From the NCBI RefSeq assembly GCF_014189455.1, contig NZ_CP050296.1, positions 806,001 through 870,000 on the forward strand: a stretch of 64,000 bases of DNA, in the 5' to 3' direction. This document shows positions 8,896 to 17,502 of this stretch, piece by piece. The notes below the pieces were generated by a model. It was given only the letters and a program-made list of their open reading frames with translations. It did no database searches and was not told the origin of the DNA. The translations under genes were made by a program, and so were the position numbers. The stretch is from Mesorhizobium huakuii (GTDB lineage: Bacteria > Pseudomonadota > Alphaproteobacteria > Rhizobiales > Rhizobiaceae). Positions within the stretch are counted from its first letter, which is position 1. Every line of letters begins with the position of its first letter.

Positions 8896-9672
8896 TCAGC
8901 CTCTCTGTTCGTGCGCCGCCGCGGCGCTGGTGTCGCCGCCGCCGACGATGCGGCCGACGACTTCATTCATGTTGGTCTTGGCCGTGGTGAGATTGGCCTC
9001 GGCGCGGCCGTGGCGCAGCACGACGATACGGTCGGTGACCGCCAGCACGTCGTTCAGCCGATGCGAGATCAGGATGACGGCGATACCTTCCGACTTCAGC
9101 CGGCGGATCAGGTCGAGCACGCTCTGCACCTCACGCACGGCAAGAGCTGCCGTCGGCTCGTCCATGATGACCAGTTTGGGATTGAAGGTCAGCGCACGCG
9201 CAATCGCCACCGTCTGCTGCTGGCCGCCAGAGAACGAGCCGACCGAGCGGTTGATCGAGGGCAGATGCGCGCCCAGCCGCTCGATCATCTTTGCCGCCTG
9301 CCGATCCATCTCGGCCTTGTCGACAAACCACGGAAACAGGCCGAACAGCTTCTTCACCGGTTCGCGGCCGAGGAAGATGTTGGCGGCCACGTCCTGCTGC
9401 TTGGCCAGTGACAGGTCCTGGTAGATCATCTCGATGCCGAGCTGGCGCCGCTGGCCGGGATCGAGCGGCAAGATATCCCGGCCGTCGAGCTGGATGGAGC
9501 CGGAATCGGCGCGATAAATGCCGGTGATGGTCTTCATCAACGTCGACTTGCCGGCGCCATTGTCGCCGACCAGGCCGATCACCTCGCCGGCCTCGACCGA
9601 GAGGTCGACGCCATGCAGCACGTCGACCGCGCCAAAACTCTTGCGGATGCCGTTGAGGACAAGGAGGGTCAT
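8896..9672 (-). CDS. Sugar ABC transporter ATP-binding protein (single domain)
   Basis: A 258-residue ABC ATPase: Walker A GDNGAGKST near residues 36-44, signature SFSGGQQQ, Walker B LVIMDEPTAAL and the H-loop HRL. It is a single-domain protein, like FrcA-type fructose importers, instead of the usual double RbsA/XylG form. Its start ATG overlaps the permease stop (ATGA at 9669-9672), so the genes are translationally coupled. It energises the permease encoded at 9669-10649. Confidence 0.9.
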   Translation of the reverse strand: MTLLVLNGIRKSFGAVDVLHGVDLSVEAGEVIGLVGDNGAGKSTLMKTITGIYRADSGSIQLDGRDILPLDPGQRRQLGIEMIYQDLSLAKQQDVAANIFLGREPVKKLFGLFPWFVDKAEMDRQAAKMIERLGAHLPSINRSVGSFSGGQQQTVAIARALTFNPKLVIMDEPTAALAVREVQSVLDLIRRLKSEGIAVILISHRLNDVLAVTDRIVVLRHGRAEANLTTAKTNMNEVVGRIVGGGDTSAAAAHEQRG

Positions 9673-10649
9673 ACGCGTGACTCCTTGCGCACCTGGTACT
9701 GGTCGATGAAGACGGCCAGGATCAGCACCGCGCCAATCGCCATCTGCTGGTAATAGGATTGCACGGCAAGCAGCGTCAGCCCGTTCTGCAGCACGCCCAT
9801 GATCAGCGCACCGATCATGGTGCCGAGGATCGAGGCGCGGCCGCCGAACAGATTGGTGCCGCCGATGATCGCCGCTGTGATGGCTGTCAGTTCGTAATTG
9901 ATGCCGGCGGTCGGGTCACCGGCATTGACGCGGGCGGTGAACAGCAGCCCGGCGAGGCCCGCGAGCGCGCCCGACAGCGTGTAGATGATGCGGCGATGAT
10001 GCTCGACGCGGATACCGGCGGCGCGTGCGGCACCCTCACTATCTCCCAGCGCCAGCGTGTGGCGGCCAAAGCGCGTATAGGCGAGCAGGCAGTGCGCGAC
10101 AACAGCCGTCAGCACCAGCAGGATGACCGGCATCGGCACGCCGAACGGCCGGCCCTGGCCGATATAGACGATCTCGGGTGGCAGGCCGTAGATCGCCCTG
10201 CCCTGCGAGATGACCAGCGCCAGCCCGCGCGCCAGGCCAAGCATGCCGAGCGTGACGATGAACGCCGGCACGAAGGCACGGGTGACCAGCTGCCCGTTGA
10301 TATAGCCGGCAATGCCGCCGGCGAGGATGCAGGCGAGAACCGCCAGCGGCGACCACCAGCTGAGATTGACGGCGACGAAGGCGCCGGCGACGCCGGACAA
10401 GCCCATGACCGAGCCCAGTGACAGATCGAGCCCGCCCGAGCCGATGACGAAGGTGGCGGCAATCGCCAGCACGCCGATCGTCGATGTCGCCAGCAGGATG
10501 TTGAGGAAATTGCTCAGCGACAGGAAATACGGGGACAGCACCGCCATGACGGCGCTGAGCGCCACCAGCACCAGCAGCGATTCCAGCCTGATATGAAGCC
10601 GTTCGACGGATGCGCGCTGCACCCGGGACCAGAATGACATTGGTTGCAC
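9669..10649 (-). CDS. Sugar ABC transporter permease (RbsC/FrcC-like)
   Basis: A 326-residue permease with eight to ten membrane helices. The family landmark GGTNLFGGRASILGTMIGAL and the repeated GGLDLSLGSVMGLSG segment are typical of the ribose/xylose/fructose branched-permease family. It lies between the binding-protein gene and the ATPase in the LacI-controlled operon. The 121 bp separating it from the binding-protein gene hold repeated GGCAGTAGGG-type sequences that can fold into a hairpin, which may adjust its expression relative to the binding protein. Confidence 0.9.
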   Translation of the reverse strand: MQPMSFWSRVQRASVERLHIRLESLLVLVALSAVMAVLSPYFLSLSNFLNILLATSTIGVLAIAATFVIGSGGLDLSLGSVMGLSGVAGAFVAVNLSWWSPLAVLACILAGGIAGYINGQLVTRAFVPAFIVTLGMLGLARGLALVISQGRAIYGLPPEIVYIGQGRPFGVPMPVILLVLTAVVAHCLLAYTRFGRHTLALGDSEGAARAAGIRVEHHRRIIYTLSGALAGLAGLLFTARVNAGDPTAGINYELTAITAAIIGGTNLFGGRASILGTMIGALIMGVLQNGLTLLAVQSYYQQMAIGAVLILAVFIDQYQVRKESRV

Positions 10650-10660
10650 CTTTGAGAGAG

Positions 10661-10762
10661 GGCAGTAGGGCAGTAAGGCAGTAGGGCAGTAGGTGAACAG
10701 AAGAGAGCCGAGACGCGCAAACCGTCTGGTTCCCCTACTGCCATACTGCCCTACTGCCCTAT
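10661..10762. repeat. Direct and inverted GGCAGTAGGG repeats inside the sugar operon
   Basis: Four direct copies of GGCAGTA(G/A)GG-like units at 10661-10694 face four inverted copies at 10732-10762, forming a long imperfect stem with a loop of about 40 bases. The element lies between the binding-protein stop (10771) and the permease start (10649). Hairpins at this place are known in other transporter operons to protect the upstream message; that role is inference here. Confidence 0.7.
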
Positions 10763-10770
10763 TCCCTTCC

Positions 10771-11760
10771 TTACTTCACGTATTCCAGCATCGGCTCCTT
10801 GCCGGCGTCGATGACCTCTTTGGTCAGCACCAGGGTCGGCACGGCGATGCTGTCTTCGACCTTCTCTCCGGCCAGCGCCTTCTTGACGTTTTCGACCGCC
10901 TGCTTGCCGACGAGGTAGGGCAGCTGCGCCACGGATGCATTGAGCCGGCCTTCCTTGATCGACTTCACCGCATCGGAATTGCCGTCGACGCCGATGATGG
11001 TCACCTGCGGACCCTTGCCGGCGGCGTAGACGGATTCCACGGCGCCCAGCGCCATGCCGTCATTGGCGCAGAAGATGGCGACGAGGTCGGGATGCGCCGT
11101 CAGCGTGTCGGTAGCGATCGATGCGGCCTTGCCGCGATCCCAGTCACCCGGCAGCGAGGCAACGATCTCCAGGCCGGGCGCCAGTTCCTTCAGCTTGTCG
11201 GCAAAGCCCTTGGCGCGCTTCTCGCCGGTGATGTTGCCCGACAGGCCCTCGATCACCAGCACCGGACCCTTGGCGTCCTTGCCGAGCTTGGAGACGAGAT
11301 ATTCGGCGCCTTGCGCGCCGGCGGCATTGTTGTCGGAGCCGATATGGAAGGTGACCTTGATGCCTTCCTTGTCGAGCACCGCCTGGTCGAGATTGTTGTC
11401 GAGGTCGACGATCTTGACGCCGGCCTCCTGCGCCACCTTCAGGCAGGGCAGAAGATTGGTCGAGTTGATGGCGGCGGTGATCATCGCCGCCGGCTTGCGC
11501 TCCAGCATGGTGTTGCACAGGTTCAGCTGCGGCTCGGCCGCCTGGTCGCTCTCGGCCGCCTGCTCGAAGATCTTGACGCCGGCGCCCTTGGCCCCGGCCT
11601 CGACGCCCTGGCTCATCGCGCCCCAGAACGGGTTGGCCAGCGTCTTCATCAGCACGCCGTATTCGGCGTCGTCAGCCCTCGCCGAATTCGCGGCGCACAG
11701 CGCCATGGCGACGCTAAAAGCGAGAGTAAATCGATTTATCTTTGGGATGAACGAGGTCAT
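10771..11760 (-). CDS. Sugar ABC transporter periplasmic binding protein
   Basis: A 329-residue periplasmic-binding protein of the ribose/galactose type. Residues 1-29 are a Sec signal peptide ending NSARA. The mature part shows the two-lobe pattern (EYGVLMKTLANPFWGAM, GVKIVDLDNN, IFCANDGMALGAVES). The start at 11760 is preceded by AGGAGG at the right spacing, which decides against a longer upstream form. It is the second gene of the LacI operon. Codons 9-12 contain the palindrome TAAATCGATTTA, which matches the putative operators near 12971. Confidence 0.9.
   Translation of the reverse strand: MTSFIPKINRFTLAFSVAMALCAANSARADDAEYGVLMKTLANPFWGAMSQGVEAGAKGAGVKIFEQAAESDQAAEPQLNLCNTMLERKPAAMITAAINSTNLLPCLKVAQEAGVKIVDLDNNLDQAVLDKEGIKVTFHIGSDNNAAGAQGAEYLVSKLGKDAKGPVLVIEGLSGNITGEKRAKGFADKLKELAPGLEIVASLPGDWDRGKAASIATDTLTAHPDLVAIFCANDGMALGAVESVYAAGKGPQVTIIGVDGNSDAVKSIKEGRLNASVAQLPYLVGKQAVENVKKALAGEKVEDSIAVPTLVLTKEVIDAGKEPMLEYVK
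11727..11738. promoter_or_regulatory. Putative LacI-family operator inside the binding-protein gene
   Basis: TAAATCGATTTA is a perfect 12-bp palindrome located in the signal-peptide codons. The same core, TAAATCGATTTT, is at 12971-12982 in the promoter of the lacI-type gene. A CG-centred palindrome of this kind is typical for LacI-family proteins. An intragenic site could act as an auxiliary or roadblock operator. Confidence 0.5.
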
Positions 11761-11835
11761 TTTGTTTCTCCTCCTGTTGATGTCTGATGCCGCGAGCCGT
11801 GGCCAGGCGCAGCGCTGGTTCGTCGACAATGGGGG

Positions 11836-12915
11836 CTATTGTCGGTTTCCTCCCCCGGAATGCGGGCCGTTGCCTGGCGAGCCAACGGATTCCCGCATCA
11901 AAACCCGGCAAGGCTCGAGCCGCGCTCTCGGCGGGCCCTCCTCGCCTTCAATCCTGGCAAACAGCGCCTCCATGGCGTGGCCTGCGATCTGGCGCACCGG
12001 CTGCACCACGGCGGCGATGGCCGGCCAGGTCACCTGCATCCATTCGGCATCGTCGAAGCCGACCAGCGAAATATCGTTGGGGCAATGCCAGCCGCGCCGG
12101 CGGAATTCCGACAGCGCCACCAGCGTGCCCTTGAGGAACAGCGAATAGACCGCCGTCGGGCGCCCGCTCCCACCCTTCCTTTCGCCCTTGTCAAAATAGT
12201 CGCGCAACTGCGCCCTGAGCGGTTCGACATCGGTTTCGGCAAGCACGACATCGATGCGCACATCCGGCGCCAGGTGCAGCGCGGTGGCGCGAAACCCGTC
12301 AAGGCGGGCGCGCACCGTTGCCGCCTGTTCGCCAAGGCCGACCACCAATATGTGGCGATGGCCCTTGCCGATCAGTTGGCCCGCCACTTCGGCGCTGGCG
12401 GCAGCACTGTCGGCCGACACCGTGTCGAAGGCGTCGTCGGACAGCACGCGGTCGATCAGCACACCGGTCATGCCATTGGCCTTCATGAAGGCGGCCGCCG
12501 GGCCATGCTCGTTGCGCACCGGCGCCAGCACCACGCCGGCTACCCGCCAGTCATGCATGCGGGCGAGGATCTCCGTTTCGCGTGCTTCCGATTCACGGCT
12601 CGACGCCGCCACCAGCGTGTAGCCGCGCTGTTCGGCGAGGCTTTCGAGCTGGGTGACCATTTGGCCGAAGAACTCGCTTTCGAATTCCGGCATGATGGCG
12701 CCGATGATGCGGCGCTTGGCCCGGCGCATGTCCGAGGCCAGCGGATCGACGCGATAACCAAGCTGTTCGATGGCATCCAGGACGCGTTGCGCATTCTCGG
12801 GCTTGACCGTGGTGACGCCGGCCATGACCTTGGAGACGGTGGCGGCGGATACGCCGGCACGGCTTGCCACGTCGTGGATCGACGCACGCCGCTGCTGGTC
12901 CTGCCTATGCGCCAT
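11836..12915 (-). CDS. LacI-family transcriptional regulator
   Basis: A 359-residue regulator. Residues 11-60 form the LacI helix-turn-helix and hinge (SIHDVASRAGVSAATVSKVM, then RVLDAIEQLGYRVDPLA). The rest is a periplasmic-binding-protein-like sugar-sensing domain (IIGAIMPEFESEFFGQMV, VLIDRVLSDDAFDTV, ISLVGFDDAEWMQ). GGAGGA precedes the ATG. It is the first gene of the sugar operon, with the binding-protein gene 75 bp downstream, and is divergent from the dehydrogenase at 13118. It most likely represses both directions from operators in 12969-13058 and is released by the sugar or its phosphate. Confidence 0.9.
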   Translation of the reverse strand: MAHRQDQQRRASIHDVASRAGVSAATVSKVMAGVTTVKPENAQRVLDAIEQLGYRVDPLASDMRRAKRRIIGAIMPEFESEFFGQMVTQLESLAEQRGYTLVAASSRESEARETEILARMHDWRVAGVVLAPVRNEHGPAAAFMKANGMTGVLIDRVLSDDAFDTVSADSAAASAEVAGQLIGKGHRHILVVGLGEQAATVRARLDGFRATALHLAPDVRIDVVLAETDVEPLRAQLRDYFDKGERKGGSGRPTAVYSLFLKGTLVALSEFRRRGWHCPNDISLVGFDDAEWMQVTWPAIAAVVQPVRQIAGHAMEALFARIEGEEGPPRARLEPCRVLMRESVGSPGNGPHSGGGNRQ

Positions 12916-12968
12916 TGTTCCTCCTCCCGAGGCGCGGACAGAGGCATTTTCCGTCCGCTGACGAAATG

Positions 12969-13058
12969 AGTAAATCGATTTTTCGCAGTTGTAAATCGGT
13001 TCATCGGCGGTATTTTAGCCACCGAGCCGCATATCGCCCAAAACTGTACAACGGTTTC
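12969..13058. promoter_or_regulatory. Divergent promoter with three LacI-type operator candidates
   Basis: Between the LacI gene and the dehydrogenase lie GTAAATCGATTTTTC-type sequence (12970-12984), TGTAAATCGGTTCAT (12990-13004) and TACAACGGTTTCGG (13045-13058). All share an AA-N-CG-N-TT core, the hallmark of LacI-family operators. Their spacing would let one regulator control both directions. Confidence 0.55.
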
Positions 13059-13117
13059 GGGATAACGATATGGGCAAAGCAAAAATGCGGCGACGGATCG
13101 CGCCGGGAGGAATCGTC

Positions 13118-14150
13118 ATGCCAAACAAGACCTTGCCGCTGGTCATCAGCGCGCCGGAACCGCGCTCGCTCGAGCTGATCTTCACGCCGCCGCAGCTGGC
13201 GCGCTTCAAGGCGAAATACCGCGTTGTCGAGACCACGCCCGACGGTGTCGCCAAACTGCCGGCCGATGTGCTTGACGAGGCCCGCTACATCGTCGGCCAG
13301 CCGCCAATCTCGCCGGAAACGCTCGACACGATGACGGCGCTGCGCTGCGTCTTCAATGTCGAGACCAACCTGCTCAACAACATGCCTTACGAGACGCTGT
13401 TCGCCCGCGGCATCCATGTTGTCACCACCGGTCTCGTCTTTGCCGAGCCGGTGGCCGAGCTTGGCCTTGCCATGGCGCTCAACCTTGCCCGCGACATCGT
13501 CGACGCCGACCTCGCCTTCCGCAAGGGCGAGGAGCTATGGGGCGGCGACGGCAACCAGACGGCGCGGCTCTTGTCCGGCGCCGATGTCGGCATCATCGGC
13601 TTCGGCGATCTCGGCCGCGCGCTGAACCGGCTGCTCACGGGCTTCCGCACCCGCACCAAAGTCTTCGATCCCTGGCTGCCGCCGTCGATCCTGATCGACA
13701 ATGGCGTCGAACCGGCCTCGCTGGATGAGGTGCTGACGCAGAGCGACTTCGTCTTCGTCGTTGCTTCGGTGACCTCCGAGAACCAGGGTTTTCTCGGCGC
13801 GGACGCCTTTGCCTCGATGCGCAAAGGCGCTGCCTTCATCCTGCTCAGCCGCGCCGGCGTCGTCGATTTCCCCGCCTTGATGGCGGCGGTGAAGAAGCGG
13901 CCACATCGTCGCCGCCAGCGACGTCTTTCCCGAGGAGCCGCTGGCGGGCGACCATCCGGTTCGCACCCTGCCCGGCTTCCTGCGCTCGGCCCACCGCGCC
14001 GGCGCGCTCGACATTGCCTTCAAGCGGATGGGGGACATGGTGCTGGAAGACATGGACCTGATCGACCGCGGCCTGCCGCCGCTGCGCTCCAAGCGCGCCG
14101 AGCGCGAGACGGTGTCACGCATGCGCTCCAAGCCGGTGGACCGGAACTGA
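13118..14150 (+). pseudogene. D-isomer-specific 2-hydroxyacid dehydrogenase, frameshifted
   Basis: The frame from ATG 13118 (GGGAGG just upstream) encodes a 2-hydroxyacid dehydrogenase with the NAD-binding motif GADVGIIGFGDLGRAL and the segment GAAFILLSRAGVVDFPALM. After AVKK near 13898 the frame shifts. The expected continuation, HIVAASDVFPEEPLAGDHPV with the catalytic-His region SAHRAGALDIAF, is read in another frame and ends at 14150. An extra A in AAGAAGC (about 13893-13899) explains it. Repaired length is about 343 residues. Without repair the protein would lose the catalytic histidine. It is divergent from lacI and probably oxidises or reduces a product of the same sugar. Confidence 0.8.
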
Positions 14151-14360
14151 CGGAAGGCGGCCGTTTCGCTGGTTTGTCCGTGGCTGGAGAAACCCCGCAC
14201 ACCATACACAGGCTCACACCCGCGATGGCCGCGCCATGACCGTGTTGGCGGTTGGCGGTCAGGCAATTGCACTATTGCTAATTTAGTGACAACTTAACTA
14301 AAGGATGCTGGCATAGGACGGATTCCAACCCACGGGTTGGAAATGGAGGTGGAAAGCGAC

Positions 14361-14699
14361 ATGTACTTTCCGCAATTTCTGGTCGGGATGTCTGCAACGA
14401 CCATCGGCGTTGCGATCTGGGCCTATTTGGCGACCGGCTCGATCTGGGCGACCCTTGGCTGGTTCGTGCTGACGCTGGTCATCTTGCAGGCCGGTTACTT
14501 CGGCCTGGTCGTTCGCCTGCTGTTCAGGCGATCATCGAAACCATCGGACGCACGCTCGGCGACAGATTCGACAAGCATGGTCGACATGGTGCTGGAAGAC
14601 ATGAACCTGATCGACCGCGGCCTGCAGCCGCTGCACTCCAAGCCCGCCGAGCGCGAGACTGCGTCGCGCATGCGCTCCAAGCCGATGGACAAGAACTGA
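14361..14699 (+). CDS. SyrA/ExoX-like small membrane protein fused to a copied dehydrogenase tail
   Basis: A 112-residue protein. Residues 1-58 have two membrane helices (FPQFLVGMSATTIGVAIW and LGWFVLTLVILQAGYFGLV) separated by a short turn AYLATGSIW, the pattern of the SyrA/ExoX exopolysaccharide-repressor family. The last 38 residues (MVLEDMNLIDRGLQPLHSKP onward) are nearly identical to the C-terminus of the dehydrogenase ending at 14150. At DNA level 14032-14150 and 14581-14699 are about 90 percent identical. The start at 14361 follows GGAGGT by ten bases. The fusion seems to come from a local partial duplication. By family knowledge SyrA/ExoX proteins modulate exopolysaccharide synthesis at the membrane. 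Confidence 0.75.
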   Translation: MYFPQFLVGMSATTIGVAIWAYLATGSIWATLGWFVLTLVILQAGYFGLVVRLLFRRSSKPSDARSATDSTSMVDMVLEDMNLIDRGLQPLHSKPAERETASRMRSKPMDKN

Positions 14700-14804
14700 T
14701 GGAAGAGCGGAAAGACGCGTCGGCATTGCGCCGCCCTGCCCGCGCGCTTGACAATGAGTCGGCATGCAACGACCCTCAGCCATTCGAACGGGCGGAGGAC
14801 TCGA

Positions 14805-14909
14805 ATGCGAAAGACCTATGACAAGCCGACATTCGTCAAACGGCAGAAACTGTCGGCGGTGACAGCGCAGGAAGCGGTCTCGGGCGGCCCAATCGGCCCG
14901 GCCGGTTAG
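14805..14909 (+). CDS. Orphan RiPP-like precursor peptide (34 aa)
   Basis: A 34-codon gene with GGAGG six to eight bases before the ATG. The N-terminal part (KTYDKPTFVKRQKLSAVTA) has the Tyr-x-x-Pro, basic, Leu-x-x-Val-Thr-Ala pattern of lasso-type leader peptides. It is followed by a short Gly/Pro-rich end (SGGPIGPAG). A relative with the same leader lies at 36682-36768. No lasso cyclase, leader protease or other RiPP maturation gene is present in the window. Proteins of this look are often named putative RiPP precursors; a function as peptide product, or as a non-RiPP small protein, is undecided. Confidence 0.7.
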   Translation: MRKTYDKPTFVKRQKLSAVTAQEAVSGGPIGPAG

Positions 14910-15098
14910 TTTCTCGATTTTGAGTGATTGGAGACCTTCCGGCAGGCATCGAAGATCTGAGGCTTCAGACATAGGCGAGGTCTTGCGACCTCGCGCGGGG
15001 GAGTACTGGACAATCCGCAAGCCTCGAAAGCCCTCGCACCCAGCTGGTGGGCTTCCTGTTGTGATGGAACGATCATCTCGCTGACAGGTTTTGCAAAT
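14910..15098. other. Non-coding gap, possible structured RNA
   Basis: No reading frame with a plausible start is seen. The region includes CGAGGTCTTGCGACCTCG (a short hairpin, about 14974-14991) and ends in two strong hairpins at 15099-15166, the second with a T-run. This is compatible with a small RNA, but no family was recognised. Confidence 0.25.
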
Positions 15099-15166
15099 GG
15101 CCGGGCGGTGGACGCCCGGCCTACTCCAGAAGGCCCGTCACGATTCGCGTCGGTGGCGGGCCTTTT
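15099..15166 (+). terminator. Tandem hairpins, second one a Rho-independent terminator
   Basis: A perfect stem GGCCGGGCG/CGCCCGGCC spans 15099-15121. A second stem AAGGCCCG/CGGGCCTT at 15130-15164 runs into TTTT. It would stop transcripts coming from the RiPP-like gene before the CsbD promoter. Confidence 0.6.
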
Positions 15167-15192
15167 CGTTTGGCGCCCTCCCCGCGAGGAGC

Positions 15193-15217
15193 GGAACTTT
15201 CCAAACAAAGCGACGTT
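15193..15217 (+). promoter_or_regulatory. EcfG-type general-stress promoter
   Basis: GGAAC (15193-15197), sixteen bases, then CGTT (15214-15217) matches exactly the alphaproteobacterial EcfG consensus. It is 34 bp upstream of the CsbD start codon, the expected position. CsbD-family genes are commonly under general-stress control, so the assignment is consistent with known biology. Confidence 0.8.
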
Positions 15218-15250
15218 GGTCTCCGCAAACATTCCGCGAAAGGAAATCCC

Positions 15251-15466
15251 ATGGGAAGCACCAGCGATAAGGCCTCGGGTCTCGCCAATCAGGCCGTCGG
15301 CAAGGCCAAGGAAGGTGTCGGCAAGGCCGTCGGCAATGACCGCCTGCGCGCCGAAGGCGCGGCACAGGAAGCCAAGGGCAAGGTCCAGAAGGCTGTCGGC
15401 GACGCCAAGTCCGCCGTCAAGGACGCAACCAACAAGACCGCCGCCGCGATCAACAAGAACCTCTGA
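15251..15466 (+). CDS. CsbD-family stress protein
   Basis: A 71-residue hydrophilic protein: [20 protein letters not shown], then repeats of [16 protein letters not shown]. This is the Ala/Lys/Gly-rich CsbD family, cytoplasmic proteins of unknown biochemical role induced in general stress. The start at 15251 is the first ATG after the EcfG promoter. A hairpin terminator follows at 15493. Confidence 0.9.
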   Translation: MGSTSDKASGLANQAVGKAKEGVGKAVGNDRLRAEGAAQEAKGKVQKAVGDAKSAVKDATNKTAAAINKNL

Positions 15467-15492
15467 GTTCTTCGCTCCTGAAAAAAACGACT

Positions 15493-15521
15493 GAAGGCCG
15501 CCGTGCGAACCGGCGGCCTTC
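15493..15521 (+). terminator. Hairpin terminator after CsbD
   Basis: GAAGGCCGCC pairs with GGCGGCCTTC over a nine-base loop; the following T-run is weak (TTGATG). It separates CsbD from the catalase-derived gene. Confidence 0.6.
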
Positions 15522-15618
15522 TTGATGTCCGGATTTGAAATCGGCGGGGAACACATTGCCATCCCGGAGATTGAGGAACCAGCGCAGCCCGCGCATTGAC
15601 CCCAGGGATTTTCCAATC

Positions 15619-17100
15619 ATGGCGAAGCAAGCATCCACATTGGCGGGGACGGCCGCGACCATCCACGATCAGAAATTGCAGCGCGGCGAAGGCGGCGAAC
15701 TGCACCAGACCGCGTCAGGTCCGACGCCGGTGTTGACCACCGCGCAAGGCGGCCCGGTCTCGGACGACCAGAACTCCTGGAACGAGGCGGTCAAGATCAA
15801 CGGCGCCGATCCCGACTTCCATCGCCGCGACCTCTGGGACGCGATCCACGCCGGCAATTTCCCCGAATGGGAGCTGCAGCTGCAGCTGTTCGACCAGGCC
15901 TTCGCCGACAGTTTCGACTTCGACATCCTCGATCCGACCAAGCTCATTCCCGAGGAGCTGCTGCCGCCGATAGCGGTCGGCCGCCTGGTGCTCGATCGCA
16001 TGCCCGACAATTTCTTCGCCGAGACAGAGCAGGTCGCGTTCATGACGCAGAACGTGCCGCCCGGCGTCGACTTCTCCAACGACCCGCTGCTGCAGGGCCG
16101 CAATTTCTCTTATCTCGACACGCAGATCAAACGGCTGGGCAGCACCAACTTCACCCACCTCCCGATCAACGCGCCGAAATGCCCCTTCCATAATTTCCCG
16201 CAGGATGGGCACATGGCGATGCGCAACCCGGTCGGCCGGGCCAACTATCAGCCCAATTCATGGGATGAAGGCCCGCGCGAATCGCCCGCCAGGGGATTCC
16301 GCTCCTTTGCCGAAGCCGAAACCGGACCGAAGGCCCGTTTGCGGTCGGAAACCTTTGCCGATCATTATAGCCAGGCGCGCCAGTTCTACATCAGCCAGCA
16401 GCCTGTCGAGCAGGGCCACATCGCCGCCGCACTGACCTTCGAGCTGAGCAAGGTGCAAACGCCGGTCATTCGCGAGCGCATCGTTTCCCATCTTCTCAAC
16501 ATCGATGACGCGTTGGCGCGCAAGGTGGCGGATGCGCTCGGCTTGAAGGCGATGCCGAAGCCTGCCGATGCGGCGGTGCCGACGCGTCGGGACCCTCCCG
16601 CGTCGGATGCGCTCAGCATCCTCAAGAACGGTCCCGGCCGCTTCGAGGGCCGCAAGCTTGGCATCCTGGTGACCGACGGCACCGACGCCGCCCTGCTCAA
16701 TGCGCTGAAACAGGGACTGACCAAAGCCGGCGCGAAATTCGAGATCATCGCGCCGAAGGTCGGCGGCGCCAAGGCCAGCGACGGCAGCTGGATCGACGCG
16801 CAGCAGATGATCGCCGGCGCGCCATCGGTGCTCTACGATGCTATTGCGCTGTTGCCGGCAAAGCCCGCAATGGCCGACCTGCTGAAGGAACCCACCGCCC
16901 GCGACTTCGTCGCCGACGCCTTTGCGCATTGCAAATTCATCGGCTTCGTCGAGGCGGCGGCACCCCTCTTGGACAAGGCCGGCGTCGCCGAGGATGAGGC
17001 GGTCATCCCGCTTGCATCCGCCAGGGATGTCGCGGGCTTCATCACCAGGCTCGGCGACCTGCGCTTCTGGGCACGCGAACCGAAGGTGAAGCTGGGCTAA
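15619..17100 (+). CDS. Clade-2 (large-subunit) catalase with the active-site region deleted
   Basis: 493 residues align with HPII-type catalases of about 700. The N-terminus ([16 protein letters not shown]) should lead into the core with the distal histidine (HARG motif) and the Asn of the haem pocket. Instead, near residue 62, it jumps in frame to [20 protein letters not shown], which normally lies about 200 residues later. The proximal haem-tyrosine region ([15 protein letters not shown]) and the C-terminal flavodoxin-like domain ([16 protein letters not shown]) are intact. With distal His and Asn gone it should not dismutate hydrogen peroxide. The start ATG at 15619 has only a weak AGGGA upstream. 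It follows a stress-controlled gene, as catalases often do. Confidence 0.85.
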   Translation: MAKQASTLAGTAATIHDQKLQRGEGGELHQTASGPTPVLTTAQGGPVSDDQNSWNEAVKINGADPDFHRRDLWDAIHAGNFPEWELQLQLFDQAFADSFDFDILDPTKLIPEELLPPIAVGRLVLDRMPDNFFAETEQVAFMTQNVPPGVDFSNDPLLQGRNFSYLDTQIKRLGSTNFTHLPINAPKCPFHNFPQDGHMAMRNPVGRANYQPNSWDEGPRESPARGFRSFAEAETGPKARLRSETFADHYSQARQFYISQQPVEQGHIAAALTFELSKVQTPVIRERIVSHLLNIDDALARKVADALGLKAMPKPADAAVPTRRDPPASDALSILKNGPGRFEGRKLGILVTDGTDAALLNALKQGLTKAGAKFEIIAPKVGGAKASDGSWIDAQQMIAGAPSVLYDAIALLPAKPAMADLLKEPTARDFVADAFAHCKFIGFVEAAAPLLDKAGVAEDEAVIPLASARDVAGFITRLGDLRFWAREPKVKLG

Positions 17101-17108
17101 ACTGCGAC

Positions 17109-17154
17109 ATGGATCTGGCTGCGCACACGGCACTGCCGCCGCAGTCAGATCCAG
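17109..17154. other. Hairpin downstream of the catalase-derived gene
   Basis: TGGATCTG-GCTGC pairs with GCAGTCAGATCCA over a GC-rich loop. There is no T-run, so a terminator role is uncertain. Confidence 0.35.
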
Positions 17155-17213
17155 CCGCATATCCCTGGCGATTGTGAAGCCCGCTGCGAGATAGACGCCC
17201 TCGCCGGCGCAAT

Positions 17214-17393
17214 TCAGGACGGTTCGGAGGCCTGCAGTCTCGTCAGTTGCTTCTCGGCTTCTTCGACAGCGTTGGCCATAACCCTGTCGAAATCGATCAT
17301 CGCCTCGAGATGGCCATGGTCGGCGATGGATTTCCGCAGCATCCGGATTGCCAGGATCGCTTCGGCCATCGCCTGTTCGATGCTTACCACCAT
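17214..17393 (-). CDS. Small helical protein, paralogue family S1 (59 aa)
   Basis: A 59-residue all-helical acidic protein (SIEQAMAEAILAIRMLRKS, then ADHGHLEAMIDFDRVM). GAGGAA precedes the ATG at 17393 by about nine bases. The central pattern, His-x3-Met-x2-(I/F)-Asp-x-(L/V), also occurs in the products of 19727, 20905 and 26633, so these form a paralogue family in this region. A 19-bp dyad lies 110 bp upstream (17503-17521). No known domain is recognised and the function is unknown. Confidence 0.65.
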   Translation of the reverse strand: MVVSIEQAMAEAILAIRMLRKSIADHGHLEAMIDFDRVMANAVEEAEKQLTRLQASEPS

Positions 17394-17502
17394 GGTGCGG
17401 TTCCTCGCTTCACAAATAAACCCTTCTGGAAGCGAGCGGTTCCACCCGGAGGTCCACCGCGACGCGAGGCTAGCGAGTTGGCCGAACAATGAAGGAGGTC
17501 GC

